A stretch of 8,849 bases of DNA from Methanospirillum sp. (GTDB lineage Archaea; Halobacteriota; Methanomicrobia; Methanomicrobiales; Methanospirillaceae): contig JAQVIE010000034.1 of assembly GCA_028695895.1 (NCBI GenBank), positions 1-8,849 of the forward strand, read 5' to 3'. Positions within the stretch are counted from its first letter, which is position 1, and every line of letters starts with the position of its first letter. A program made the translations under genes and the position numbers. The notes under the pieces are model-generated. The model saw nothing but the letters and a program-made list of their open reading frames with translations. It searched no databases and was not told the origin of the DNA. Of the stretch, positions 1 through 7,104 are shown in pieces.

Positions 1-6
1 GGGTAA

Positions 7-924
7 TCACTTATCTCTCCTGAGCTTTTGGATTTCATGGAGAAATTCCCGCTGATTAGCCAGCTGGAGATCTGCCTGGATTCCAAACATGATGATCTGG
101 ATACCAACAATGATTAATGTCACCGAAAGAATTGTGAGTGGAATATGGTCAATATTTTTGAGCCAGTCAATCACGATATAAATTCCGATAATTCCTCCGG
201 ATAACAAGAAAATCAGCCCGATTATTCCAAAGTAAAACATCGGATTATTCATCTTTGCCAACCGGTAAATAGTCCGTCCGATTTTTATTCCATCATGAAA
301 AGGATCTAATTTTGTATCACTTCCTATCCTTATGCCATATGAAACAGGCACAAATGCGACTTTGTCATCGTTCCTGACAGACTCTGAAGAAATTTCAGTT
401 TCAATCCCGAAACCTTCTTCGTATAGACGCATTCTTTGTAATGCTGCAAGAGTAAAAGCCCGGTACCCGGTGAGAATATCATACAAGTACCGTCCATGAC
501 TGATTTTAAAGAGCCAGTTTAATACTTTATTGCCAAAAAGGTTTAAACGGCTGAATGAGCAGTGGTTAGAAGGAATAAGACGGTTTCCAAGTGCCTGGTC
601 ATAACCAGATAACAGAGGCAGTATAAGGTTATCTGCATCTGCAGGATCATATGTATAATCGCCATCGATAAGAAGAAGATATGGACTTGAAATTTGGCTG
701 ATTGCCTGAATAAATGCTGCTCCCTTTCCTTTTCCTTTTTGAACAAGGACACGAGCCCCGTATTTCAAAGCTATATCCCTGGTATTGTCAATGCTGTTGC
801 CATCTATGACAAATATGTCTGAATATCCACGATCATGAAATTTTTTTATCAGCGGGCCAATCGTTGGTTCTTCATTCAGTGTTGGAATTAAAACACAAAC
901 CTGTTCCCTGGGAACTTCCATCAT
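7..924 (-). CDS. AglJ-like family 2 glycosyltransferase, polyprenyl-phosphate sugar transferase with C-terminal membrane anchor
   Basis: A GT-A fold (GT2, DPM1-like) domain fills residues 8-200. It opens with VCVLIPTLNEEPTIG and has the VIDGNSIDNT loop (39-48) and the DGD metal/nucleotide-sugar motif (D87-G88-D89, followed by YTYDPADAD). DILTGYRAF (149-157), EGFGIETEIS (170-179) and NNPMFYFG (226-233) match what I remember of haloarchaeal AglJ, which loads the first hexose of the S-layer N-glycan onto dolichyl phosphate. Two hydrophobic segments (about 230-253 and 262-282) should anchor it with the catalytic domain in the cytoplasm. The length of 305 residues suits that family. Two ATGs stand in tandem (924 and 921); the promoter position suits a leaderless message starting at either. 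The gene ends 6 bases from the window edge and lies downstream of glnA behind its own promoter. The sugar donor cannot be read from sequence; a generic dolichyl-phosphate glucose or mannose synthase is the alternative. Confidence 0.88.
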   Translation of the reverse strand: MMEVPREQVCVLIPTLNEEPTIGPLIKKFHDRGYSDIFVIDGNSIDNTRDIALKYGARVLVQKGKGKGAAFIQAISQISSPYLLLIDGDYTYDPADADNLILPLLSGYDQALGNRLIPSNHCSFSRLNLFGNKVLNWLFKISHGRYLYDILTGYRAFTLAALQRMRLYEEGFGIETEISSESVRNDDKVAFVPVSYGIRIGSDTKLDPFHDGIKIGRTIYRLAKMNNPMFYFGIIGLIFLLSGGIIGIYIVIDWLKNIDHIPLTILSVTLIIVGIQIIMFGIQADLQLANQREFLHEIQKLRRDK

Positions 925-941
925 ATATCTGTTATTTTAAT

Positions 942-950
942 AAGTATATA
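942..950 (-). promoter_or_regulatory. TATA-like box for the glycosyltransferase gene
   Basis: On the minus strand the sequence TATATACTT is centred about 22-25 bases before the tandem ATGs at 924 and 921. Archaeal TATA boxes lie about 25 bases before the transcription start, so the message would begin at or next to the start codon. No Shine-Dalgarno sequence precedes the ATG, which agrees with a leaderless mRNA. Confidence 0.5.
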
Positions 951-970
951 GTCTAATCCTCATATTCTGA

Positions 971-990
971 CAGAAATAAAGAGAAAAGAA
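971..990 (-). terminator. Pyrimidine-rich terminator tract after glnA
   Basis: Immediately after the glnA stop codon the minus strand reads TTCTTTTCTCTTTATTTCTG, a T-rich tract without an obvious stem. Archaeal termination commonly occurs at such oligo-T tracts. It lies just before the glycosyltransferase TATA-like box, supporting separate transcription units, although read-through is possible. Confidence 0.45.
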
Positions 991-2322
991 TTAGAAATTA
1001 TTAATATATCTCTCTACCTCCCATGGATGGACTGCCTGTCTGAAAGACTCATTTTCTGCAATTGCAATTTTTGTCAGGTTTTCAACTATATGCGGACCGA
1101 GTGCATCACAGATTACTTTATCTTTTAAAAGTTCGTCGTTTGCTTCGATTAATGAACTGGGAAGCATCTCAATGCCTCTTCTCTTCTTTTCTGCATCGCT
1201 GAGTTCATATATATTGACATCAGTTGGTGGTGGTGGAAGAATTTTATTTTTGATTCCATCAAGACCTGCTGCAATCATACCTGCGAAGAGAAGATAAGGG
1301 TTACACATCGGATCAGGGCTTCGCAGCTCTGCACGAGTACTATTACCACGGGCTGATGGCACACGAATCAAAACAGAACGGTTGGCAGTACTCCATGTAA
1401 TGTAAACCGGTGCTTCAAAACCCGGAACAAGCCTTTTATATGAGTTTATAGTCGGGTTTCCAAGACGTGCAAGTGCTTTTGCATGTTTCATCATTCCCCC
1501 GATATAATAGAGCATGGTTTCAGAGGTCTGATCTTCAGTAGAAGGATCAAAGAATATGTTCTCTCCATCCCTGCTTAAGGAACCATGTGTATGCATTCCG
1601 GTTCCACATATTCCTGCGATAGGTTTGGCCATGAATGTTGCATGCAGGCCTTTCATGAGTGCAAGGGTTTTTACTGCAAATTTGAAGGTAATAACCTTAT
1701 CAGCCACAGAAAGAGCATCGCCATATTTAAAATCAATCTCATGTTGGGAATTTGCTACTTCATGATGTGATGCTTCTATCTCAAATCCCATTTCGGTAAG
1801 AGCAATGATTATTTCCCTTCTGAGATCTTCAGCTGCATCACTTGGTGCCAGATCAAAATATCCTCCATGATCAACGAATTCAGTGGTTGCATAACCTTTT
1901 TCATCCCGTTTGAAGACGAAAAACTCCAGTTCAGGACCGCAATTAAAAGTATATCCAAGTTTGGCTGCTTCATTCAGATTTCGTTTTAAGACATACCTTG
2001 GATCGCCCTCAAATGGCTTGTTACCATAAGTATATACATCACATATAAACCTGGCAACCCTGTTTTCAGATGGTCTCCATGGAAGAATCTGGTAGGTGTC
2101 CCAATCCGGTTTTAAAATCATGTCTGATTCATCAATTCGGGCAAATCCTTCGATTGAAGACCCATCGATCCATATGCCTCCTGTAAGGGCTTTCTCAACC
2201 TGGACTACAGGAATTGCCACATTTTTGGGGATGCCAAGGATATCATTGAACTGTAAACGGATAAATTGAACATTATCAGCCTTTATCCTGGCAATCATCT
2301 TGCTGACATTTGGATCAGACAT
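991..2322 (-). CDS. glnA: Glutamine synthetase, type I-alpha
   Basis: Makes glutamine from glutamate, ammonia and ATP in the cytoplasm; GSI enzymes are dodecamers. All signature segments are present: DGSSIEGF (53-60), the metal/glutamate ligands in GPELEFF (129-135), HHEVANSQHEIDF (187-198), the ATP/metal segment GTGMHTHGSL (240-249), NPTINSYKRLVPG (289-301) and AELRSPDP (331-338). The 443-residue length, without the roughly 25-residue insertion of the long GSI-beta type, places it in GSI-alpha. Arg62 (EGFARIDESDM) matches the Arg62 that mediates glutamine feedback inhibition in Bacillus GlnA, so feedback control is likely. Tyr372 sits in NIYELS rather than the NLYDLP adenylylation site, so adenylylation is not expected. 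The start at 2322 lies about 33 bases below a TATA-like box and lacks a Shine-Dalgarno sequence, suggesting a very short leader. No GGAA-N6-TTCC (NrpR-type) operator is visible upstream. Confidence 0.97.
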   Translation of the reverse strand: MSDPNVSKMIARIKADNVQFIRLQFNDILGIPKNVAIPVVQVEKALTGGIWIDGSSIEGFARIDESDMILKPDWDTYQILPWRPSENRVARFICDVYTYGNKPFEGDPRYVLKRNLNEAAKLGYTFNCGPELEFFVFKRDEKGYATTEFVDHGGYFDLAPSDAAEDLRREIIIALTEMGFEIEASHHEVANSQHEIDFKYGDALSVADKVITFKFAVKTLALMKGLHATFMAKPIAGICGTGMHTHGSLSRDGENIFFDPSTEDQTSETMLYYIGGMMKHAKALARLGNPTINSYKRLVPGFEAPVYITWSTANRSVLIRVPSARGNSTRAELRSPDPMCNPYLLFAGMIAAGLDGIKNKILPPPPTDVNIYELSDAEKKRRGIEMLPSSLIEANDELLKDKVICDALGPHIVENLTKIAIAENESFRQAVHPWEVERYINNF

Positions 2323-2350
2323 TGAAACAAGAGTTTTAGCTGGATGCTCT

Positions 2351-2359
2351 TAAATATAA
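2351..2359 (-). promoter_or_regulatory. TATA-like box for glnA
   Basis: The minus strand reads TTATATTTA (within GTTATATTTAAGAG), centred about 33 bases before the glnA ATG. Transcription would start near 2329, leaving a leader of roughly 5-8 bases. The 18 bases before the ATG contain no GGAG-like element. Confidence 0.55.
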
Positions 2360-2388
2360 CTGGCATAAGGTGAAGAACTGGCTTTGTA

Positions 2389-2439
2389 ATGAGATCAAAA
2401 AATTTTCCAGGCAAATCCTCGATAATTTTTCAATCTCAT
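2389..2439 (-). terminator. 16-bp inverted repeat between mutL and glnA; probable 3' hairpin of the mutSL transcript
   Basis: Arms at 2424-2439 and 2389-2404 enclose a 19-base loop (2405-2423). Read as leftward RNA, all 16 positions pair, 14 Watson-Crick plus two adjacent G-U pairs. Read as rightward RNA, the same two positions become C/A mismatches. The 3' arm contains a run of six T. The element begins 45 bases after the mutL stop, so it could end or protect the mutS-mutL message. It also ends about 30 bases above the glnA TATA-like box, so a regulatory role for glnA is a second possibility. Confidence 0.5.
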
Positions 2440-2444
2440 GAGAT
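2433..2444. repeat. Perfect 12-bp palindrome ATCTCATGAGAT upstream of glnA
   Basis: ATCTCATGAGAT is an exact DNA dyad that overlaps the outer edge of the longer inverted repeat. A third copy of the half-site, ATGAGAT, lies at 2389-2395. The palindrome is about 85 bases upstream of the glnA TATA-like box. A dimeric regulator could use it, but I recognise no known operator and a 12-bp palindrome can occur by chance. Confidence 0.3.
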
Positions 2445-2484
2445 AGAAGAGACCTGCATCTTCATCCGGGGTTAAATTAAATCT

Positions 2485-4284
2485 CTATACCCTCTTAAAC
2501 ATCTTTGCAAGATCCTGGCATGAGAAGGAGATTATCGTCGGCCTGCCATGCGGACAAGTCCAGGGATCAGTGGCCTGTGACAGCTGATTGATAATATCCA
2601 TCCCCTGTTCCGGAGTGAGCACAGCCCCGGCCTTTACTGCACTTCTGCATGCAACAAGCCTGAGAACCTGCTCCTTTAGCCGGACAGGCCCTTCATCCTC
2701 TGATAAAATCGTTCCAATCAGCTCTCTTACTGTTTGAGGATCTTCGTATCTTCCAAGCACAATTGGAACCCCCCGCACGCACCAGGTATCCTGACCGAAA
2801 GGTTCGATGATAAAACCTTCATCGCTGAGAACCGGGAGAACAGACGGGAGTAAACCGGCCTCTGAGGGACTCATGTTTAATACCACCGGGGCGATCAGTT
2901 CCTGGGTTTTCAGGCTTTGTGACTCCTGCCGTTTTAACTGGTCATACCTTACCCTCTCATGGGCTGCATGCTGGTCGATGAGAAATAATGCCCCTGATTT
3001 ATCACCTGCAATGATATACGTTTCACCAACCTGCCCTATCCAGAAGAGATCTGGAAACCGTTCATCCCTGACAGACTCCTCTTCAGCATTATCCTGTAAC
3101 CTTGTCTGCAAAAGCTGGCGTGAAGTGGTCCGGTAACCGGCAAGGGTTGCTTCACATACCTGTCTTGCAACCGGGATTATCCCTATGGTTTCGTATCCGG
3201 CTGGAACAGGTACAGGAGAAGAAATGTCAGTCAGGAAGAGCTGGGTATTTTCATCTGTACTTACTGGAAGGAAGAGAAGATCTGCATCGTCAAGTGCCTT
3301 TCTTACTATCCTGACAAGCAGGTCAAGTATTTTTCTTTCTGCCGAAAACCTGACCTCACGTTTGGTCGGATGAATGTTTGCATCAACTTCTGCCGGGGGA
3401 ATTTCAAGCATCAGAACCGCTACCGGCCAGACATTACCGGGAATCAGGGATCCATATGCACGTTTTACCGCTGATATCATCGCAGGGGACTGAACAAGAC
3501 GACCGTTTACTGCAAGAAGGAACCTCTGCCGGTTCTGTTTTACCAGTTTCGGGAGCGAGATCAGACCAGTCACAAGAGTATTTCCATCTTCTCCCCTGAC
3601 CGGAATCATCATTCCTGCTTCAGCTGGATACAGTGCACGGAAGATGTCAGGTAAATCAGAACCTCCGTGGGTTGAAAATTTTTCAAGGCCGTTTACAAGG
3701 TACCTGAAGGTGATGCCAGGATAAAGGCATGCAAATGATTCAAGTATTGAGGTGATATGAGCAACTTCTGTCTGCAGACTTTTAAGGAACTTCCTCCTTG
3801 CAGGCATATTGAAAAAAATCTCTTCAACAGTTATTGACGTCCCATCAGGTGCCCCGGTCTCGGTATGTTCCACCACCTCACCTCCGGTGATCCGAAACCT
3901 GACAGCAGTCTCTGATTCTTTTGGTTTTGTCACCATCGTCACATAGGAGACTGCGGCAATACTTGCAAGTGCCTCACCCCGAAAGCCAAGAGTCAGACAT
4001 GAGAGAAGATCGTCACCAGTCCTGATTTTACTTGTGGCATGGGGAAGAAAAGCAGTGCTTATCTGGTCAGCAGGTATCCCGATCCCGTCATCTGTTATCC
4101 TGATACGGGAGATAACACCATGTGCGGTTGAAAGTTCCACCGTTATCCTTGATGATAAAGCATCTATTGCATTTTCGACCAGCTCTTTAACTATTGAGAC
4201 CGGACGATCCACCACCTCACCGGCTGCAATCAGATGAACGATGGACTCATCAAGAACCTTGATATACGGTGCAGATTTGATCAT
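2485..4284 (-). CDS. mutL: DNA mismatch repair protein MutL, endonuclease-type
   Basis: Mismatch-repair mediator that MutS recruits to license strand incision. The GHKL ATPase is complete: KELVENAIDA (E34 catalytic, N38 Mg-binding), DDGIGI (65-70), HATSKI (82-87), TLGFRGEALASIAAVS (98-113), and FNMPARRKFLKS (158-169) shortly after the GTSITV strand. A variable linker (about 340-410) leads to the C-terminal dimer/nuclease domain. There DQHAAHERVRYD (437-448), ACR (545-547), CPHGRP (577-582) and the terminal FKRV form the metal site of endonuclease MutLs, as expected in a genome without MutH. The last acidic residue of DQHA-X2-E-X4-E is Asp448 instead of Glu. QELIAP (461-466) aligns with the clamp-binding QEMIVP of Bacillus MutL. 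The start overlaps the mutS stop as ATGA, implying translational coupling; the nearest GGAG is 14 bases upstream. Confidence 0.97.
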   Translation of the reverse strand: MIKSAPYIKVLDESIVHLIAAGEVVDRPVSIVKELVENAIDALSSRITVELSTAHGVISRIRITDDGIGIPADQISTAFLPHATSKIRTGDDLLSCLTLGFRGEALASIAAVSYVTMVTKPKESETAVRFRITGGEVVEHTETGAPDGTSITVEEIFFNMPARRKFLKSLQTEVAHITSILESFACLYPGITFRYLVNGLEKFSTHGGSDLPDIFRALYPAEAGMMIPVRGEDGNTLVTGLISLPKLVKQNRQRFLLAVNGRLVQSPAMISAVKRAYGSLIPGNVWPVAVLMLEIPPAEVDANIHPTKREVRFSAERKILDLLVRIVRKALDDADLLFLPVSTDENTQLFLTDISSPVPVPAGYETIGIIPVARQVCEATLAGYRTTSRQLLQTRLQDNAEEESVRDERFPDLFWIGQVGETYIIAGDKSGALFLIDQHAAHERVRYDQLKRQESQSLKTQELIAPVVLNMSPSEAGLLPSVLPVLSDEGFIIEPFGQDTWCVRGVPIVLGRYEDPQTVRELIGTILSEDEGPVRLKEQVLRLVACRSAVKAGAVLTPEQGMDIINQLSQATDPWTCPHGRPTIISFSCQDLAKMFKRV

Positions 4285-7025
4285 GGATCTCGTGCTTTCT
4301 CCTGCAGACAGGCAAGAATGCCAAGTGCCTGCATCGGTGTCATCTCATTAATCTGAAGAGAGCAAAGTTCTTCCCGAAGTGGATCAGACATGGAGTCCAT
4401 TGCAGGCACGGTTCCGGAATCAAGAAGAATCATCTGGGTATACCGCCTGACACCCCCGCCTGTCTGAACCTCCCCGCTCATTATCCGCCTCATTAACTCT
4501 TCAGACCTGGCAACCACAGATGCAGGGACTCCTGCAAGCTGGGCAACATGGATACCATAACTCCTGTCTGTTGCTCCCGGTACCAGTTTTCGGAGAAATA
4601 TGACGTCTTCGTCGGTCTCTTTCACCGCAAAATGACAGTTCCTGACACGCTTAAGATCATCTTCTATTTCTACTATCTCGTGAAAATGAGTAGCAAAAAG
4701 ACAACGTGGCCCTTTGGATCGCTTTCCATGAAGGTATTCAAGGACGGCTTTTGCTATGCAGTACCCGTCAAGTGTGCTGGTCCCACGGCCAATCTCATCA
4801 AGAATGACAAGACTTCTCTCTGTTGCATGATTTAGGATGGTTGCAAGTTCCATCATCTCAACCATAAAGGTACTCTGTCCTGAGGCCAGGTCATCAAATG
4901 CCCCTACACGTGTGAATATCCGGTCAACAATCCCTACCCTGGCATATGTGGCAGGGACAAAACTTCCCATCTGGGCAAGGATGATAATAAGAGCCACACT
5001 TCGCATATAAGTGGACTTTCCTGCCATATTTGCCCCGGTGATGATAAGGATCTGGTCCCCTCCTGCAGAAAGTTCTGCATCATTTGGAACAAACCCTCCT
5101 TTAAGGCTGTTTTCTACCACCGGATGCCGTCCTTCCCGGATCAGAAGAGTGGGATCATCTACAAGTTCAGGCCTGGTATACTGGTGCTTTAGAGCTGCTT
5201 CAGCAAGTCCGGCATAAAGGTCAATCTTTCCAATTGCCTGTGCTATCTCCTGAAGAGCCGGAACCTCAAGGCCTGCCTTATCAAGAACTTCCCTGAATAT
5301 CTCCTCTTCAAGACCAAGCAGACGCTCATCAGCCGTTGCAATCTGTGACTCCATCTCACGAAGAGCAGGGATGGTATACCGCTCACCATTGGCAGTAGTC
5401 TGCCTTCGTTCATAATCGTCAGGAACATTTGAGAGATTTGCCTTTGTTATCTCGATGAAATATCCAAAAATAGCATTGTATTTTATTTTAAGGGATTTGA
5501 TTCCAGTCCGTTCCTTCTCCTGTTGTTCAAGATCCAAAATCCACTGTTTTCCGTTCCTTGATATGGTTCTGATATGATCCAGTTCTTCATGATACCCATC
5601 CTTTATCACTCCGCCTTTTCTGACAAGAACGGGAGGATCTTCGACAATTGCACTGGTAATGAGGGCGGCAAGTGGTGTTATGTCCCTGATACCGGAAACA
5701 GCATCAATCAGTTCTTCAGGGATGTCATGTTCATTTGAAAAGAGTTTTTTCAAAGTTTCCACCGATTTTGTTGCGGTTGCAAGAGTTACGAGGTCACGCG
5801 GACTTGCATTACCATAACTAATCCTGCCTGCAATCCGTTCAAGATCAGGAAATCTGTGAATGCAGGTCCTGGTATCCTGCCTTATACCTGAGTGGCTGGT
5901 AAAATATGATACAGCATCAAGACGGCGGTTGATTGCCTCCAGAGCAAGAAGTGGCGCTGCAATCCGTCGCCGAATCAGGCGGCGGCCCATTGGGGTCAGG
6001 GTCATATCTATGGTTGTAACAAGCGTGCCTTCTTCAGTCCGGTCCCTGATATTATGCAGGATCTCAAGGTTTCTTAGAGTTACTGCATCAAGGACAAGGT
6101 GTGACCCTGCATCTGACCTGTGAACTGACCTGATATGTGATAAAGAATCAAACTGTGTTTTTTGGGCATAGGCAAGGGCAGCACCGGCAGCAACGGTTCC
6201 TGTAGGATATCCTTCGCAGGGCAGCTCTTTTGGATCAGGTATACCAAGCTGCAGGCAGAGAACCTCCTCTGCAGATGAAAGAGTAAACAGGGCAGGATCC
6301 TGAGCCGAAACAAGGGGAACAACAAGGTGCAAAAACCTGGCCAGATCTTCACTGGTTCCTTCAGGAATGATACACTCAATCGGATGATACCTTGCAGCTT
6401 CAGCCCTTATTCCATCATTCATGTTCTGCATGGAGATCTCGGTAAACTGAAAATCACCTGTTGAGATGTCAATGAAAGAGAGACCGACCCGGTTTTTTTT
6501 CAGGTCAGGATATACTGCCATCAGGTACCGTGCCTGCTCGGTTGAGAGAAGAGACGCATCTATGACAGTTCCTGGTGTGACAACCCTGACAACTGCCCGT
6601 TTTACAACCCCTTTTGCTTTTTTTGGATCTTCAACCTGTTCACAGATGGCTACCTTGTACCCTTTGTTTATCATACGGGAGAGATAGGTATCCACGGCAT
6701 GGTACGGAACACCTGCAAGGGGAATTTCCTGGCCATCCGGCATCCGGCCACGTGAAGTCAGGGTGATGTCAAGTTCCCTGGCACATATCTGTGCATCTTC
6801 ATAGAATGTCTCAAAAAAATCACCCATCCGAAAGAAGATGACGCAGTCAGGGTATTGCTGCTTGGCATCAAAAAACTGTTGCATCGCCGGTGTAATTTTC
6901 CCGGGTTTCACCTTATTTTCATTCTGCCCTGTTTCTTTTCGGGTTGCCGGATCACTCATATCCTGTATATATTTGTGAAAGAAAGACCAAAATGGTAACC
7001 TTGGAACTTCTGGTTTTATTTTCAT
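4281..7025 (-). CDS. mutS: DNA mismatch recognition ATPase MutS (MutS1 type)
   Basis: Binds mispaired and looped-out bases and, on ATP binding, forms a sliding clamp that recruits MutL. The mismatch-reading Phe-X-Glu is present (F70, E72 in MGDFFETF), which separates it from MutS2 and other repair-unrelated paralogues. Connector, lever and clamp domains follow. The ABC-type ATPase has Walker A GANMAGKST (664-672, Lys670), Walker B ILDEIGRGTST with D743-E744, and ATHFHEI. The 73-residue Lys-to-Asp spacing equals that of Escherichia coli MutS. Walker A differs slightly from the usual GPNMGGKST. QMILL (864-868) resembles the bacterial clamp-binding peptide, and a final helical region (TPMQALGILACLQEK) ends the protein. 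At 914 residues the N terminus is about 34 longer than in E. coli up to Phe70; Met23 (codon 6959-6957, MSDPATRKE) would give a more usual 892 residues. It is the first gene of a mutS-mutL operon divergent from argC. Confidence 0.97.
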   Translation of the reverse strand: MKIKPEVPRLPFWSFFHKYIQDMSDPATRKETGQNENKVKPGKITPAMQQFFDAKQQYPDCVIFFRMGDFFETFYEDAQICARELDITLTSRGRMPDGQEIPLAGVPYHAVDTYLSRMINKGYKVAICEQVEDPKKAKGVVKRAVVRVVTPGTVIDASLLSTEQARYLMAVYPDLKKNRVGLSFIDISTGDFQFTEISMQNMNDGIRAEAARYHPIECIIPEGTSEDLARFLHLVVPLVSAQDPALFTLSSAEEVLCLQLGIPDPKELPCEGYPTGTVAAGAALAYAQKTQFDSLSHIRSVHRSDAGSHLVLDAVTLRNLEILHNIRDRTEEGTLVTTIDMTLTPMGRRLIRRRIAAPLLALEAINRRLDAVSYFTSHSGIRQDTRTCIHRFPDLERIAGRISYGNASPRDLVTLATATKSVETLKKLFSNEHDIPEELIDAVSGIRDITPLAALITSAIVEDPPVLVRKGGVIKDGYHEELDHIRTISRNGKQWILDLEQQEKERTGIKSLKIKYNAIFGYFIEITKANLSNVPDDYERRQTTANGERYTIPALREMESQIATADERLLGLEEEIFREVLDKAGLEVPALQEIAQAIGKIDLYAGLAEAALKHQYTRPELVDDPTLLIREGRHPVVENSLKGGFVPNDAELSAGGDQILIITGANMAGKSTYMRSVALIIILAQMGSFVPATYARVGIVDRIFTRVGAFDDLASGQSTFMVEMMELATILNHATERSLVILDEIGRGTSTLDGYCIAKAVLEYLHGKRSKGPRCLFATHFHEIVEIEDDLKRVRNCHFAVKETDEDVIFLRKLVPGATDRSYGIHVAQLAGVPASVVARSEELMRRIMSGEVQTGGGVRRYTQMILLDSGTVPAMDSMSDPLREELCSLQINEMTPMQALGILACLQEKARDP

Positions 7026-7104
7026 TTCAGGTAGATTGGAGAGTTAAACGCAATTTTGCCCTGATAATGATAGTATTAAACATGTAAAAACCAGAAACTC
7101 TTCT
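7026..7104. promoter_or_regulatory. Divergent promoter region between mutS and argC
   Basis: This 79-base AT-rich gap must hold both promoters. TATTAAAC at 7074-7081 is centred about 28 bases before the argC ATG, fitting a near-leaderless argC message; no GGAG-like site precedes that ATG. The same bases read on the minus strand (GTTTAATA) could serve mutS with a leader of roughly 25 bases. A second TTAAAC at 7044-7049 (GTTTAA on the minus strand) is the other candidate for mutS. These boxes are weak matches to the archaeal consensus. Confidence 0.4.

Noticed and set aside
1200..1219. Tyr372 of glutamine synthetase as an adenylylation site
   Set aside because: The context is NIYELS rather than NLYDLP, and the protein lacks the GSI-beta insertion that accompanies adenylylation control.
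1220..1240. Short GGT/ACC triplet repeat in glnA
   Set aside because: It encodes four consecutive prolines (PPPPT) in a normal loop region of glutamine synthetase and is not an expanding repeat.
2323..2484. Riboswitch or NrpR operator in front of glnA
   Set aside because: The predicted leader is only a few bases, too short for a riboswitch, and no GGAA-N6-TTCC dyad occurs on either strand of the gap.
2807..3136. 109-residue plus-strand open frame inside mutL
   Set aside because: Antisense to the MutL linker and nuclease domain. Its composition (Ser, Trp and Cys rich) is typical of a shadow frame.
4548..4835. 95-residue plus-strand open frame inside mutS
   Set aside because: It is antisense to the ATPase region including Walker B, which is fully conserved on the minus strand. 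No independent coding evidence.
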